Shown in pieces: positions 1 to 11,089 of a stretch of 64,000 nucleotides of DNA (position 1 is the stretch's first letter; each line of letters begins with the position of its first letter). The translations under genes and the position numbers were made by a program. Source of the stretch: Aldrovandia affinis. Its lineage: Eukaryota > Chordata > Actinopteri > Notacanthiformes > Halosauridae. The DNA lies in the NCBI GenBank assembly GCA_029706075.1, contig JAINUG010000005.1:6871001-6935000 (forward strand), read 5' to 3'. The notes under the pieces were generated by a model that saw nothing but the letters and a program-made list of their open reading frames with translations, did not search any database and was not told the origin of the DNA.

Positions 1-589
1 AGGCAGTAGCTGGGTGGTTCTTGACTCCGGTCATCAGGGAATGTGTTCCCATGGGGGCAGTGTGTTCGAGGGTGACCATAACTACGGATACTTTGCTGAA
101 GGCTGTTTGGAAGGGAAGACCACTCAGGGACATGCAGACAGCAAGACAGTAATATCTTACCCAGGGGCATATGCATGTGAGTGCACATTAACTTCTGCTT
201 TGTACACATGCCAGGAACATTTATTTAAATTCAGAGCAGTTCATATTCATAATTCATATTCCGGGGAAAGACAATGTGGCAGCAGACCTTCTATCCAGGG
301 AAGGCTCCAGACCGGGGGAATTGTGCTCCTCTCCTCCACCTGGAGATTGTGAAGGCTATTTTGACCCAAACTCAAGGGTTAGGCCCTTGCCATTATTCTG
401 TCCCAATTGGTTGGATCCTACCCCTTTTTTCTTTCCCCCTTATGAGTTTTGTCAGTGGCCAGGCCTTTCTCTCTCTCTCTCTCCTTGGATCCTCTGCTCC
501 CTCTAGCAGCAAGGTGAGCTTCAGTGAGTCCCATTCAGGGAAGGTGCATCCAGCACATCACCAGTTGTATGCGGGCCTGCGTGTAAAAA
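1..589. other. Left edge: nothing recognised
   Basis: Open frames up to 121 codons here have no known domain and poor coding character (CT runs, proline and serine from low complexity). Confidence 0.55.
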
Positions 590-990
590 CGTTAATTGCC
601 CAAATAAAGGCAACGCAGGGCACACTCAGCTGTGCATAATGAGTTGGGGAAAGCCTGCACCCACCTGGTGAAATGGACATGACTCGGCTGTGAGTGTAAA
701 ACATAGGAGCATAGAATCATGTGACTTTGAAGGCAAAATAAAACTTCACCCCGCCACAAACCCACTGTATGCAACTACGGGAACAGCCACTACCCAGGGA
801 CCGGCAGTGACGTGGGCGGGTGAACCGAGTCAAGACGGACTCTGCCAAACTGTCGACCGTGATTCCGATACCCACTGGGAAGCCTTCTGTACATGCAGCG
901 AACCTGTGCCGGCTTCCCTCCCCCTCCCTGTAAAATTATTTTACTTTTTTAATTCCCATTGTTAAAGATCCGCTGTACATAAGTGAGTTC
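590..990. repeat. Unnamed interspersed repeat, copy 1, split by SINE
   Basis: GTAAAACATAGGAGCATAGA and GTGACTTTGAAGGCAAAA before the SINE, and TTATTTTACTTTTTTAATTC after it, match 32600-32835 in order. The SINE piece (about 765-945) lies between the matching parts. Confidence 0.55.
765..945 (-). repeat. tRNA-Glu-like SINE, partial copy
   Basis: The body sequence CGACCGTGATTCCGATACCC.. and GGCTTCCCTCCCCCTCCCTG follows the full copy at 4132-4488. The tRNA head is missing. Confidence 0.6.
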
Positions 991-1074
991 CTCAATTAAG
1001 TTCCTCAATTTAACAGGAAATTGGGGCAGTGGGTGTGTTTCTGAATGACTACCAAGCTACTATAAAACCTCAAT

Positions 1075-2165
1075 TAAACACTGAGAACCAGATCCATTTA
1101 CTAAAGGATTGTAAAAAATCGAAAAGCTGTCATGGGTGCAAAGGGTAAAATCACTATTAGGATGTAATTTGCGGGGGTTAAGTCACTTTGCAACTTTCCT
1201 TTAGATTAATAGTTCAATCTGTTCATGCATATGTATACATGGGGTGAACACATTAAAACAGAGTGTAGATTTTGTAAATTAGATCGATTAAGTATTCCGT
1301 CTGATGTACTAAAGCATGCCTTCATAACTCTCTCTCTCTTTGCGTGAGAATTTTAACCAGGTGGTATTTTATGAGCGCTGGGTCTATCGCATAGGTATTT
1401 CACAATTCCTGTTTTGTATTGCGCTTCCTGCGATACTCGTTGCTGTTCCAGCGAAGCAAAAAAGAAAATCACAAATGGTGTTGCAATGTACGCCGGTTCA
1501 TGTCACGACAGCTTTATTTTCAGGAATATCTGTATCTACAGACAGCTAAGTCAGGATTGTAAATATATATTCTATATAGCATACATATTATTGAACTTGA
1601 AATAACAATTATATTAAAGTACGCAGGATTTGTCTTGACTAATTTGGCATCAGCTAGTTCTGAATTTGAACAATTATCAGGTCAGGAGGGTATACAATTA
1701 ATCGTGAATACAGTTTTACTTTCAGTCGTTCTGTGGCCTTCTCCCATCACAAGTTTAACTGTTTCTATTCTTTATTCTTGTTTTAATATTCTTTCCTCGG
1801 TTGGACCACCGCTTGTGTCTTTTTCCCACATTATGTTGTAGGAAAGTTTTTATTTTGGATACCGCCTAACGTCATTTCTTTACATCATCAGTTGTTGTTT
1901 TCTTTATATCATCTACTGTTCGTTGTGTTATGCCTAATGCATAATTTTTTTCTTCTTCTCCATTGGTGTTGTTTTCCTATGCTGTAATATGGCGTTGTGA
2001 TGCTGTAACTCGACCCATACCTACATTTAAGTTTTCTTTTTCTCGTTGTTCCCTTACTACTTGTGCCTGGTTGCTGCATATCAATTTCTTTGCGTGATCT
2101 TGACGTATGAGTGCGTTGTTGTTCCGGACTCTTTTTATGGGTGTACCCTGCCGCAGTAGAGATTC
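1075..2165. mobile_element. Harbinger-like DNA element relic with Myb-like remnant
   Basis: The left part (CCATTTACTAAAGGATTGTA.. ACTATTAGGATGTAAT) resembles the start of the element at 13083. About 1940-2160 parallels 14588-14820 (GGTGTTGTTTTCCTATGCTG.. CTACTTGTGCCTGGTTGCTG). On minus the latter segment carries the Myb/SANT-like protein remnant. It is truncated against a LINE fragment. Confidence 0.55.
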
Positions 2166-2430
2166 TCACACTCCGCATCCCAGCATGGTTTGTAGCTGTT
2201 GTGACATCCACGTGGGATGGATTTTTTGGCCGCTTTCACTAGCACACTGCAGAAGTCCTGGTATGCCTCATCCACGCTGTTGGTATTAGGCGATGGAAGA
2301 TGCCTCGTGGAAATGGCAGTGAGGACCATCTTATCCACTGCTTTAAGGAGGGTGAGAGAGCTGCTGTCCCAGGGCACATAACAAAGCCTTAAGCTGGAAA
2401 CTGCTCTCAAGTTGGAGGAGGACGAAGAAG
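2166..2430 (-). repeat. Non-LTR LINE fragment (Jockey-like)
   Basis: On minus, STRHLPSPNTNSVDEAYQDF then CSVLVKAAKKSIPRGCHNSY and KPCWDAEC. The AAKK.IPRG....PCWD.EC pattern is typical of the endonuclease-RT connector in Jockey-type LINE proteins. About 90 residues remain. Confidence 0.65.
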
Positions 2431-2482
2431 AGCTTGATGATGATAATGGATGATGATGATTACGATGAGTGAGTAACGTTAC

Positions 2483-2536
2483 ATTGGTCTCCGTGGCACC
2501 ATTGGTCTCCGTGGCACCATTGGTCTCCGTGGCACC
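2483..2536. repeat. 18-bp tandem repeat, 3 identical copies
   Basis: ATTGGTCTCCGTGGCACC three times without change. Confidence 0.95.
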
Positions 2537-2628
2537 ACAGCCTCCTTAGTTAAGCTGGAAAGCTACCATACAGAGTTTTAGCTCTAATGTACTGCTGGGT
2601 TTGTTTAACTACAGTAGCTATAGCTGTA

Positions 2629-3043
2629 TCCTCCCAAGACCCAGGAATCCATTTTTGTGCACTGTAGTGCACATTATGTTTTTGCTAAGTCCTCCCATAC
2701 TACAGATGTCATTCTATTGAGTACTGATGTTCCTTAGAGAGGACAACTGTCGCTTTAAGATGATATCACATGTGGGGGGTGTTGTCTTGCCAACTTTGTA
2801 CTTATGTTATCATATCATAATCATATCATTATTTCAATTTTTTTTAGTAGACAGCTCTATGACAGAGGCACAATCGAAATTAATGAAGTGCTGTTGTACA
2901 CTACAGTGCACATGTTGTAAAATGTTAATCAAGTTACGTAAAAAAAAAAAAAAACTGCAATGTGTTTTTTACCACCCCAAAACTTAATTTATTTTAAAAA
3001 AATCTAAATTAAAACACTTTTTTTTTCCTGGGTCTCAGGAGGG
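2629..3043. mobile_element. Small TIR element (MITE-like)
   Basis: CCTCCCAAGACCCAGGAAT at the left is mirrored by TTCCTGGGTCTCAGGAGGG at the right. The interior contains the palindrome TGCACTGTAGTGCA and no ORF of note. TAT flanks both ends. Confidence 0.65.
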
Positions 3044-3288
3044 TATTCCATGTTCTAGTAAGAACTGCGTTCTTACTGTGTACAGTAACATTGTTGCTGT
3101 TAATGTTATTGTCACCATTTCATAAATGAACAACGTTGAGAGTAAGATGATATTAATGTTCAAATTCAAGTTTACCGTTATGTGTATTCTATTGAGAGCA
3201 ATATCAGGAAATTCGACCATAATCAATGGTTTTTACAAGTCTTATAATCTCATTATTTAAATAAACATTTAACTTTTTTTTTTTTTTA

Positions 3289-3617
3289 AAGATTTTGTTT
3301 CTGATTTTATCCAATTTTCTCCCAATTTAGTAGCCAATTACACCTGCTATTTTTATGTCAATCCCCCCCTAGTAATGTGAGTTTGCTGCCGTAGTCCTGT
3401 AACCAGTAGTGACGAAGGCGAAGTCGCCAGACCGTCGACCGTAACCTGGTACTACAGGGCCACTCCTATGCGCAGCGAATGTCATGTTGGCTTCCCTCCC
3501 CACTCCCTGGGGCGGACAGCCAATCGCCTCCCGGCTAGAGCTGACTCTGGCGAGATGGGGAATCGAACCCCAGTCTCCATGGCCAGTGTCAAATGTTGTA
3601 ACCACTGGATAACGCTT
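3289..3617 (-). repeat. tRNA-Glu-like SINE, near-complete copy
   Basis: On minus: a tRNA-like head with B box GGGTTCGATTC-type (here GGGGTTCGATTCCCC), a conserved body, and end TAGTAGCCAATTAC.. reading as AATTGGCTACTAAATTGGGA on minus. Same family as 4132-4488. Confidence 0.8.
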
Positions 3618-3984
3618 TTTTTGATTGTCTTATTGTTATTCCTAGCCAGTAACATAGTGAGACCTATCCAAAATGACCCTTTATTGGTGCATTTAGTTGT
3701 ATGCTGCTCAATTTTAAATTTAATTTACAGTGTGTACATTATTCGCAGAAAAGTAATTTGTTATGTTAAGCCTAAATCTGTTCTAGAATAAAGACAATAT
3801 CACTCAAAATTGTTCTTCTCAAATATATAACCTACATTAATGGACAAGAGAATGTTTCTCATTTAAATCCAATGCACCTTTGATTTTAATGTGAAAATAT
3901 AATCATGGTAATGACTTTCATATTGACTCGGATTATTATTTTTATTGATAATGAACTAAATGAATAGCACACAGAATTCTCCTT

Positions 3985-4125
3985 TGTCTTAATTTGTTGT
4001 GTTTTTATCTGAACTGTAGTCAAGAGAAAGTAATCCAAAAGTAGATTAGATTAACTTTTTTGAGTAATCCAACAGATTATGTTACTTATTACATTTTTAG
4101 TCATGTAATTCGTAATCAGTACCAG
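3985..4125. repeat. Fragment of the 38061-type TIR element
   Basis: AGTAATCCAACAGATTATGT and TTACTTATTAC.. CGTAATCAGTACC resemble the subterminal AGATTACGTTACT repeats of the element at 38061-39056. Confidence 0.5.
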
Positions 4126-4131
4126 TACATT

Positions 4132-4488
4132 TTCTTTTATTTTCTCAGATTTTATCCAGTTTTTCTCCAAATTTGGTAGCCAATTACACCCGCTATTTTC
4201 AGGTCAGTCCCTCCCTCATACTTCGCTGCCGTAGCCCTGTGACCGGCGGAGATAAAGGTGAGCTATCATCTCCTCCGAGATGGCACTCGCCAAGCGACCG
4301 TAACTACGGCACCCCAGAGCCACTCCTGTGTGCAGCAAACTTCTTGTCGGCTTCCCTCCCCCCTCCCTGGGGCGGACAGCCAATTGCCTAAACTGTCCGG
4401 GAGTGCCGACTCTGGCGCGGCCGGGGAATCGAACCCCGGTCACCGTGTCCAGCATCAGACATTGAAACCACTAGACCACGCGGGAGGC
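4132..4488 (-). repeat. tRNA-Glu-like SINE, fullest copy
   Basis: Read on minus: the head CGCGTGGTCTAGTGGTTTCA (A box, as in tRNA-Glu GGTCTAGTGGTTAGG) and GACCGGGGTTCGATTCCCCG (B box), then a body with TGTCCGCCCCAGGGAGGGGG and GTAGTTACGGTCGCTTGGCG, ending AATTGGCTACCAAATTTGGA and an A-rich tail. Other copies lie at 765, 3289, 6002 and 13393. Confidence 0.88.
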
Positions 4489-5030
4489 TGATTACATTTT
4501 CAGGGCAGTATAAAACATGACCCCCCGTGCAGCGCCATGCCCCCTATTACACCCTGCACCACATCATAAAGTTTTTTTCGCCCCATTTATATGGTCACTG
4601 CATTCTATAAAATGTAATGTCCACAAATCAATTAGCCTTTTGGCTTTAAGGACAGTGTATTCAAACTTTTCAGCGTCCAATAAAATAATGGTTAAACAAT
4701 TTCTTCCAATGTATTTACATTACTTACACTTCCAGTAAATCCAAAACACCAAGCTTCATATGGTTATTGTGTCTATAAATATGATTATTATTCACATTAA
4801 ATTGCTGTAAAACAAAGCATTCAAATCCGTTGTAGTTGTTTCCGGGTTTTCGGCTGAATAGCCAAACATAGCTTTCTTTGGAGCATATTGTGTACCAACT
4901 GCGTTACATACGGATCCAGGAAGGAGGGTGTGTATTTTGTCCTCTGAACAATGATAGATTTAGTTACATATCAATTCAGTTAGTTACATGAATCTGTGAG
5001 TCATAAATGCTAAGTCATTCGCCTTCTGTT

Positions 5031-5056
5031 TTTTTTTTTTTTTTTTTTTTTTTTTC
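5031..5056. repeat. Poly-T tract
   Basis: About 26 consecutive T, possibly the A-tail of a minus-strand retroposon whose body I cannot identify. Confidence 0.85.
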
Positions 5057-6001
5057 AATCAATCTCTGGTGAATTGTGAGTGCATGCGCAGTCAGTTCAA
5101 GAAAACCTGTTTGGTGAGAATATATTTCTCAGTGAGAAATATTTATATATATTTCTCTGGAGACGGCCTTTGCCTTATATGAAATAAGCAAACGAAGGGC
5201 ACACAGCAGGGGTTCTGGGGTGGCTGTCTCCTCTCAGTAAATTATAGAGAATGGGGGAGGAGAGAGATTCCTTGAAAAGAGATAGCCAGCTGGTAAATCC
5301 CTGTAGAATGGGAATACTTTCATTTTGATGCACCAAAGTTTTTGCAAATGTGGTATACATGCTGGGAATGAACTGTATGTAATAATTTACCCCTGGCTTG
5401 GATATAATTTGTCATAATATAGAGTACATTAAGTACAGTATGAAACTATTTATGGTTTTTTTACATTTCCATGTAGTTAAGTGTATACCATGAATATGTG
5501 TAGTGTTTTTTGGTCAAGGGACTTGGAAAGTTTTGGAAAAACACTCATTTAATAGGTTTTGAAACTTGGTTCTTGATGGTACACTTGAGCCCTTCAAATC
5601 CTGTCATCAACCATGTCTCTACAGTGTTTTATTGGAAGTTATAAGGCTTAGGGAAAAGTAAGGAAAAACAGGCGTTTTTAAGTGCTCAATGTTACCACAG
5701 CCTTCCTCCTATATTTCCTCCAAGCAAAAACTATTGTCCTTTAATGTACATTTCTCGCTACAGTTTGGATTCAATGGACATTTAACGACTGGGGAAAAAA
5801 GCCACTTCTGGTACATTGTAGATGTACTGAAAGTTCATTTTTCACTTTGCCATACAATTGACTATCTAATAGTAGATTGGATTCAATAACATTTTAGTAA
5901 AGTTAACTGTTAACTAATATTTGTAGCTTTTTGCTAATTTTAAGTGGATAAAATATGATATACTTTCCAATTATAATTATAATTAGTTTTTTTTAAATTT
6001 T

Positions 6002-6115
6002 GTTTCAGATTTTTTCCCCCTTTCTCCCATTTTAGTAGCCAATTGTACCCTCTTTCTCCTTTCAACTACACCCCCCTTGTACTACGAGCTCACTGCTGCC
6101 GCTCTGGGGCCCGTC
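6002..6115 (-). repeat. tRNA-Glu-like SINE, 3' part
   Basis: CAGATTTTTTCCCCCTTTCT and TAGTAGCCAATTGTACCC are the inverted 3' end of the family. The rest is missing. Confidence 0.65.
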
Positions 6116-6195
6116 TAAATTGCATAATACCCAATTGAAAAGTACCTAGCTAATAAGGCTAATGAGGATAACCATTTGGCAAACATCAGTAAGTC

Positions 6196-6440
6196 AGATA
6201 AGGTACATCTGTGCAGTAGCTACAGTGTTGACTTCATTGTATTTTGATGCAACTAATGCTCTATTAGTTAGCTAGCTCGCCTATTGAAGCTAGCACACCA
6301 GCTACAGCACTCACAGGTTCATCCAGATCTGTCTCCCACCATTCACTGTCAATGTCAATGGTAGCTAGCTCACTTGTTGAAGCTAGCACGCCAGCTGCAG
6401 AAGAAACTGTGGCTGCTGAACCTGTATAGGCTTCATCTTG
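6196..6440. repeat. Direct repeat of about 55 bp
   Basis: TTAGCTAGCTCGCCTATTGA with AGCTAGCACACCAGCTACAG (about 6265) and GTAGCTAGCTCACTTGTTGA with AGCTAGCACGCCAGCTGCAG (about 6360) are two copies about 95 bp apart. The stretch is open on minus (WWETDLDEP..), maybe remains of a transposon protein. Confidence 0.6.
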
Positions 6441-6666
6441 ATCACTGGAATATTAGGTTTAAAATCTATTGATTTAGGTATTTATTTTAGGGCAGGCTTA
6501 TGTAAAATATTTTAGGGGAACTATGTAGATTGTTAATAATCTATACTGAGTATGTGCAGAGTTCAAGTGAGGTTTTGTTAATTAGGTTATAATGATTATA
6601 AATAGGTTATATTCACCACTACCTCGGCGATCAATCGTTTATAACCAATTTTGTTCGAAATATACC

Positions 6667-7585
6667 AGTGGTGGGCCGTCAGGGCCTGCAAGGCCTTCTC
6701 TGCTGGCCTAAAAAATATCTGAATCACAGACTGATGTTAATTATATTTTGTCCATGAATACTTATTAAATAATTCCAAATGGTCTGTCCACTTCCTTTCA
6801 TAGATTTTCCCCTGGTTGCGCTGCTTCCAGACGTGTATTTTCATATTAAAGCATTTAACCAATCACATTTCAGCCATCATTTGTTGCCAGGGTCAAATAA
6901 ATCTGCCTGGAGGCCTTCACAATCAGTTCTGCGGGCCCTGTAGCATAAAATAAGTGTCGATCAAACTGTTGCTTCAACCAATCAGATTTTGAGTTGGCGA
7001 CACCAAGGCCTTCTAGCAGGCGTACGGTAACGTCAGCGTATTCACACCCTTTGATTGGATAGTCAGAGAGTGTACTAGCCAGAGCTAGCGAGCGGACATT
7101 TTCAGCCCTAAAGCGAATTAAAACTTATGCCAGAAATACGACAGGGCAGGCTCGACTTTCAGCATTAGCTTCGATGGCGATAGAAAAGGACTTCTTGATG
7201 GAACTGAAACGCACGGATAATCTGTACGACAGAGTAATTGAACTCTTTTTGAGGAAAGAAAGGAGGATGGATTTTGTGTACAAATAATAAGGATTTTTGG
7301 TGAGTAAAATGTTGCTATTTTCCTAAATAATATTGCAATTTTATGAGGTTATTATTGATGCTTTTTTATGTGTGTCAAGGAGACTTGTGCACCCCGGGTT
7401 TGTTTCTTCAGTAAAGGCATTTATTCTGGCTACACGAGTTATCTATCTGCGATGCAACGGCTCTTTATACTGCATTTCTGCATAATAAGATGGTTTTTAG
7501 AGCCATAAAATAGTTATTGAGGGGTGGATTGATTCAGACGGAGCACTACTGAAGGCCTAGGTGTGAAATGCACGGCCCGCCACTG
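6667..7585. mobile_element. hAT-type element with perfect 8-bp target duplications
   Basis: The ends are CAGTGGTGGGCCGTCAGGGC and GCACGGCCCGCCACTG (inverted). AAATATAC flanks both sides exactly (6659-6666 and 7586-7593). The interior has short protein-like remains near 7170-7285 (AIEKDFLMELKRTDNLYDRV). At 919 bp it is non-autonomous. The intact duplications suggest a fairly recent insertion. Confidence 0.9.
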
Positions 7586-7780
7586 AAATATACATATGTA
7601 TATAGTTACCAGAGAAATGTAGAATGAACTGAAATAGTATATAATAATATAATTGTTCAGGGACAGAACACAGGTGCAGCTACGGTATAATGGTGTTGCT
7701 GTTAGATAGTTGGCTACATGAAATGAACTATTCAAATGCAGACTAATCCATCTACCCATCTAGTTTGAATTTAAGAACTC
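7586..7780. repeat. Older repeat interrupted by the hAT element
   Basis: ACCAGAGAAATGTAGAATGA, then AAATAGTATATAA and AAATGCAGACTAA resemble 33335-33450 (ACAAGAGAAATGTAGGGTGA.. CATGCAGACTAA), which lacks the hAT insertion. Confidence 0.5.
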
Positions 7781-8140
7781 ACAGTTCTTAAAATAATATG
7801 TATATTTCTTTATGTATCATATTAAATATTATTGTTTTCATCAAAGCCTCCTATGTAAAAACATGTTTATTAACAGTATTAACTATGCTTCATTGATGCA
7901 GTTGTCATGCTCTGCATAGGGTGTCCAGAATGAGGGACAGTCCTGCATTTTGACTGGTGCCACATCCCCCAATTATTATAAAATAATAACATAACGGATA
8001 TTATTTAAAAAAATACTATCCGTAACCCTAGCTCAACAATATCAGTGACTGATATTGTTGCTATAAGTAAAAACATCTTAGGAATGCAATCACTCACTGC
8101 AGTCAAAAAAAGGCATAGAATGTAACAGAACACTTGCAAG

Positions 8141-8170
8141 TATGTGTGTGTGTGTGTGTTTGTGTGTGCA
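8141..8170. repeat. (TG)n microsatellite
   Basis: About 13 TG units with one interruption. Confidence 0.9.
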
Positions 8171-8299
8171 CACATTTGAAATTGGAAATATCTGTAGTAC
8201 ATGAAAGCTAAGAAGAACATGTGCAGGAGTGTATTCATGGGTACATTATTTAGCCTTTCAGAAAGATAAGAAATATTAATTTATTCATTGCTGTTTGAG

Positions 8300-11080
8300 C
8301 AAACAGTTCCTTATCTTTTAATGGATATTGACCAATATCGGCAAGAAAAATGCCGGCCATTGCAGAGTGAGGCTGGAGCAGGGTGAACTGTGTGTATGAT
8401 TCTGCATTCAGAGGTATCCTCTTCTATCCATTCACCTGTGAGTTCCCCTGGGTTTGTGCTCTTAGCAATGGGATTACAGCTTCTGGCTCTCCCTCTCCCA
8501 TATCAAACAACCTGGTTCTATGGCAACCAACACAAACTTGTTTTAAAAATTCTCATTATTCTTTTTTTTTTAATGCTGATTTTGTATTCTAGGTATGAAC
8601 AAGTTTAATATTATTTTGAAAGCAAGCAGTGTCATTTGCAAAAATTCAAAGAGGTCCTTATTGTAGTTGTTGTTGTGTCTATGTTTTTTGTGTGGAAAGC
8701 AGATATCATGGAATTGCTCAAAAGGCTGCAGTGAAAGTTCAGAGTAATGTGAGGCCCAGTCTTCAGAAAAGAGTCACTGGTCCATGGGAGTTGACCCCTC
8801 CACTGTGACACATGGCTGACCCTCTCTACTGGGAAACATCCTGCAAGCCTGTGTGCTGGATGGATAGATTACACTGAGAGAGAGAAAGAGGGAGAGAGGG
8901 CAGGGGAAAAGAGAGGGAGAGATAAATAGTTGTAAACAGAAATGTGAGGTTGAAAAGTATTGATACATACAACAGCCTGTACCAATATTGTGGCAAGCTG
9001 ATGACAACTTTCACTTGATCTCTAGAAGTCTTTACTTAGTATAGGTTCCTCTATAAAATACATGTTAAATGTGTTCTCGACAGGTGCATGTTCAGGTGTT
9101 TGCAGGGAGCTGATTGGAGGCATGTATGTAACTCGAGATGCATCTCATATCAGACCTCATTATGAGTGGATACATTTGCTGAATATTTAAAAGTAGATTA
9201 CATTACAGATAACAACAGTATTAATTATTCATCATTGCTGATTAACATGATTTAGGTGCTACAGATACACACAGACCCTGGACTAAGGAGTGAGAGGAGG
9301 AACCTACATTAAGGTACCGTATGTTAATATGTTTAAATTGAGCAGTGTGTATTTCGATTTTCCAAGTTTTGTTTCCATTCCTTTGTTTAAGTAATGTAGG
9401 GGATGGTAATTTCACGTTATGTTGCTTGGGCAATGTGCTATAGAGGTGTAACCACCCTGCAGCCACTGTGTTTTTGCAGTGTAATGTAGATGTTTCTGTT
9501 CTTCCAAAAAGCTTTAGCATATATTTCTTAGCCGTTGTGAAATTACATTGCAATGGGATAGGCAATTTAAATTGCTACTTTAATACCATTGAAAGGAGTG
9601 CAGTATGTTTTTAAACCATTGTTCTGTGTAAAAATGTCCTGACTTCCATTTTTGCTGTAAAAAAGAAAGAATATATGATATTGTAATTTCAACCTTTTTA
9701 TTCAAGTGCTCAATTATAGGTTACTTATTAACAATGAAAATGAAAAATGTCCCAAAAAAACCAATGGCAAACAACTAAAACAATTTTCAAAAAGTATCTC
9801 TTAAGGGCCCATCTCCTGCACATACCTACAATTTTAACTTAAATGTATGGATTTAAATTATTCCCATCCCCTGATACTTCCACTTGTGGGAGTCTCTTTG
9901 ACATGTTGTCAGTGTGACAATGGCATGATGTCGTAAGCTAGCTAGTAAGCAACAACAGAGAACTTGTGTGTTGTGTGTGTTTTTGTTTCAACCATAGTTG
10001 CAACCTCTGAATTGTAACAAGTTGTCAATTGTTTTTAATGAGACACTTGTAATGTCTATTGAAGAATGATGTACTCTCTCAAGGGCATATTATGTCAGAA
10101 ATAGCTATGCATGACATAAAGAATAAATATCCCATATTCATATCCCAGGACTTTTAATCAGTGAGATCAACTAACGCTTTAGTTTTGTGTGCTGTATGAC
10201 AAACTGTTCGTTTTGAAATATGTTATATTTTCATTGATTAAATTATAGACTGGCAGGTGGAATCAGTGGGGTCTTAATAGCTGAAAGTGTGGACAACTGG
10301 AAAACAAAACCAAACAAAAAAATATGGCAAGAAAAGATGTGCTTTGAGTGTTTGTTTTGGCAAACAAATGAGAAGCATGCCTACATTAGGAGTGGTGGTC
10401 AGATGGTAGTACTAATGTACAAAGGCGAGGGAGAGTGCTGGATATGGTGTAGTAGGTGGAAGCTGATATTTATGAGAGGGTATCATATTCTGTCTGTCAC
10501 AGTGAGTACACTATGGGGTTCTGACTGTAACATTATACACACTTATTTTACTATGGATTTTTTCACACATATAACCAAAATATCACTTTCTATCCAACAT
10601 TTAAAACAATTTACAATAACATTGCACAAATTGTGCTTGTCTATGTGCATTTAATACAAATTGTGCTTGAAATGGCAGATCTAAATTTTGAATGTGGTAA
10701 CCCAAAATGATATACTTAAGACAAAAATAAATATTTAAGCTGAATGTTTTATTATTTAGTGTTTTTCAAAATGTAGTAAATTTAAACATTTACATGTTTC
10801 AAGCATGTTTCAAAGTGCAACTTCTTACATTTTTTTCATGCATTTGCACAAAATAATCTCAAACATTAATTTAGTTTAGCACCTGAACAGATATAGCTAC
10901 ACAGAAGCAACATTAAGCCATTGAAAAAAAGATGGGATAAGCTATATAGCTAGCCAAAACAAATGAATGGGATTCGGCAATGTAAAAAAATGAAAGACGT
11001 GTATTTCTGGACTAGCTATGTGTGTTATTAGTTATTATAAAATATTATTTGTTACAATTCACTTGAAAAGCATTACCTCC
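8300..11080. other. Intergenic, nothing recognised
   Basis: AT-rich sequence. The longest frame (10289-10654, plus, 121 codons) has no known domain and lies in low-complexity AT DNA. A purine-rich run lies at 8875-8920. Confidence 0.55.
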
Positions 11081-11089
11081 AGAGCAGGC

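Noticed and set aside
274-639. 121-codon plus-strand frame near the left edge
   Set aside because: Composition driven by CT runs; no domain; overlapping frames equally open.
2420-2460. GATGAT-rich stretch as a coding acidic repeat
   Set aside because: Too short, with in-frame stops; a simple sequence run.
8141-8170. Possible CRISPR-like or regulatory repeat
   Set aside because: Plain TG microsatellite; no spacer structure. CRISPR arrays are not expected in a vertebrate and none was seen.
10289-10654. 121-codon plus-strand frame
   Set aside because: No recognisable domain; AT-rich low-complexity intergenic DNA; no splice or neighbour support.
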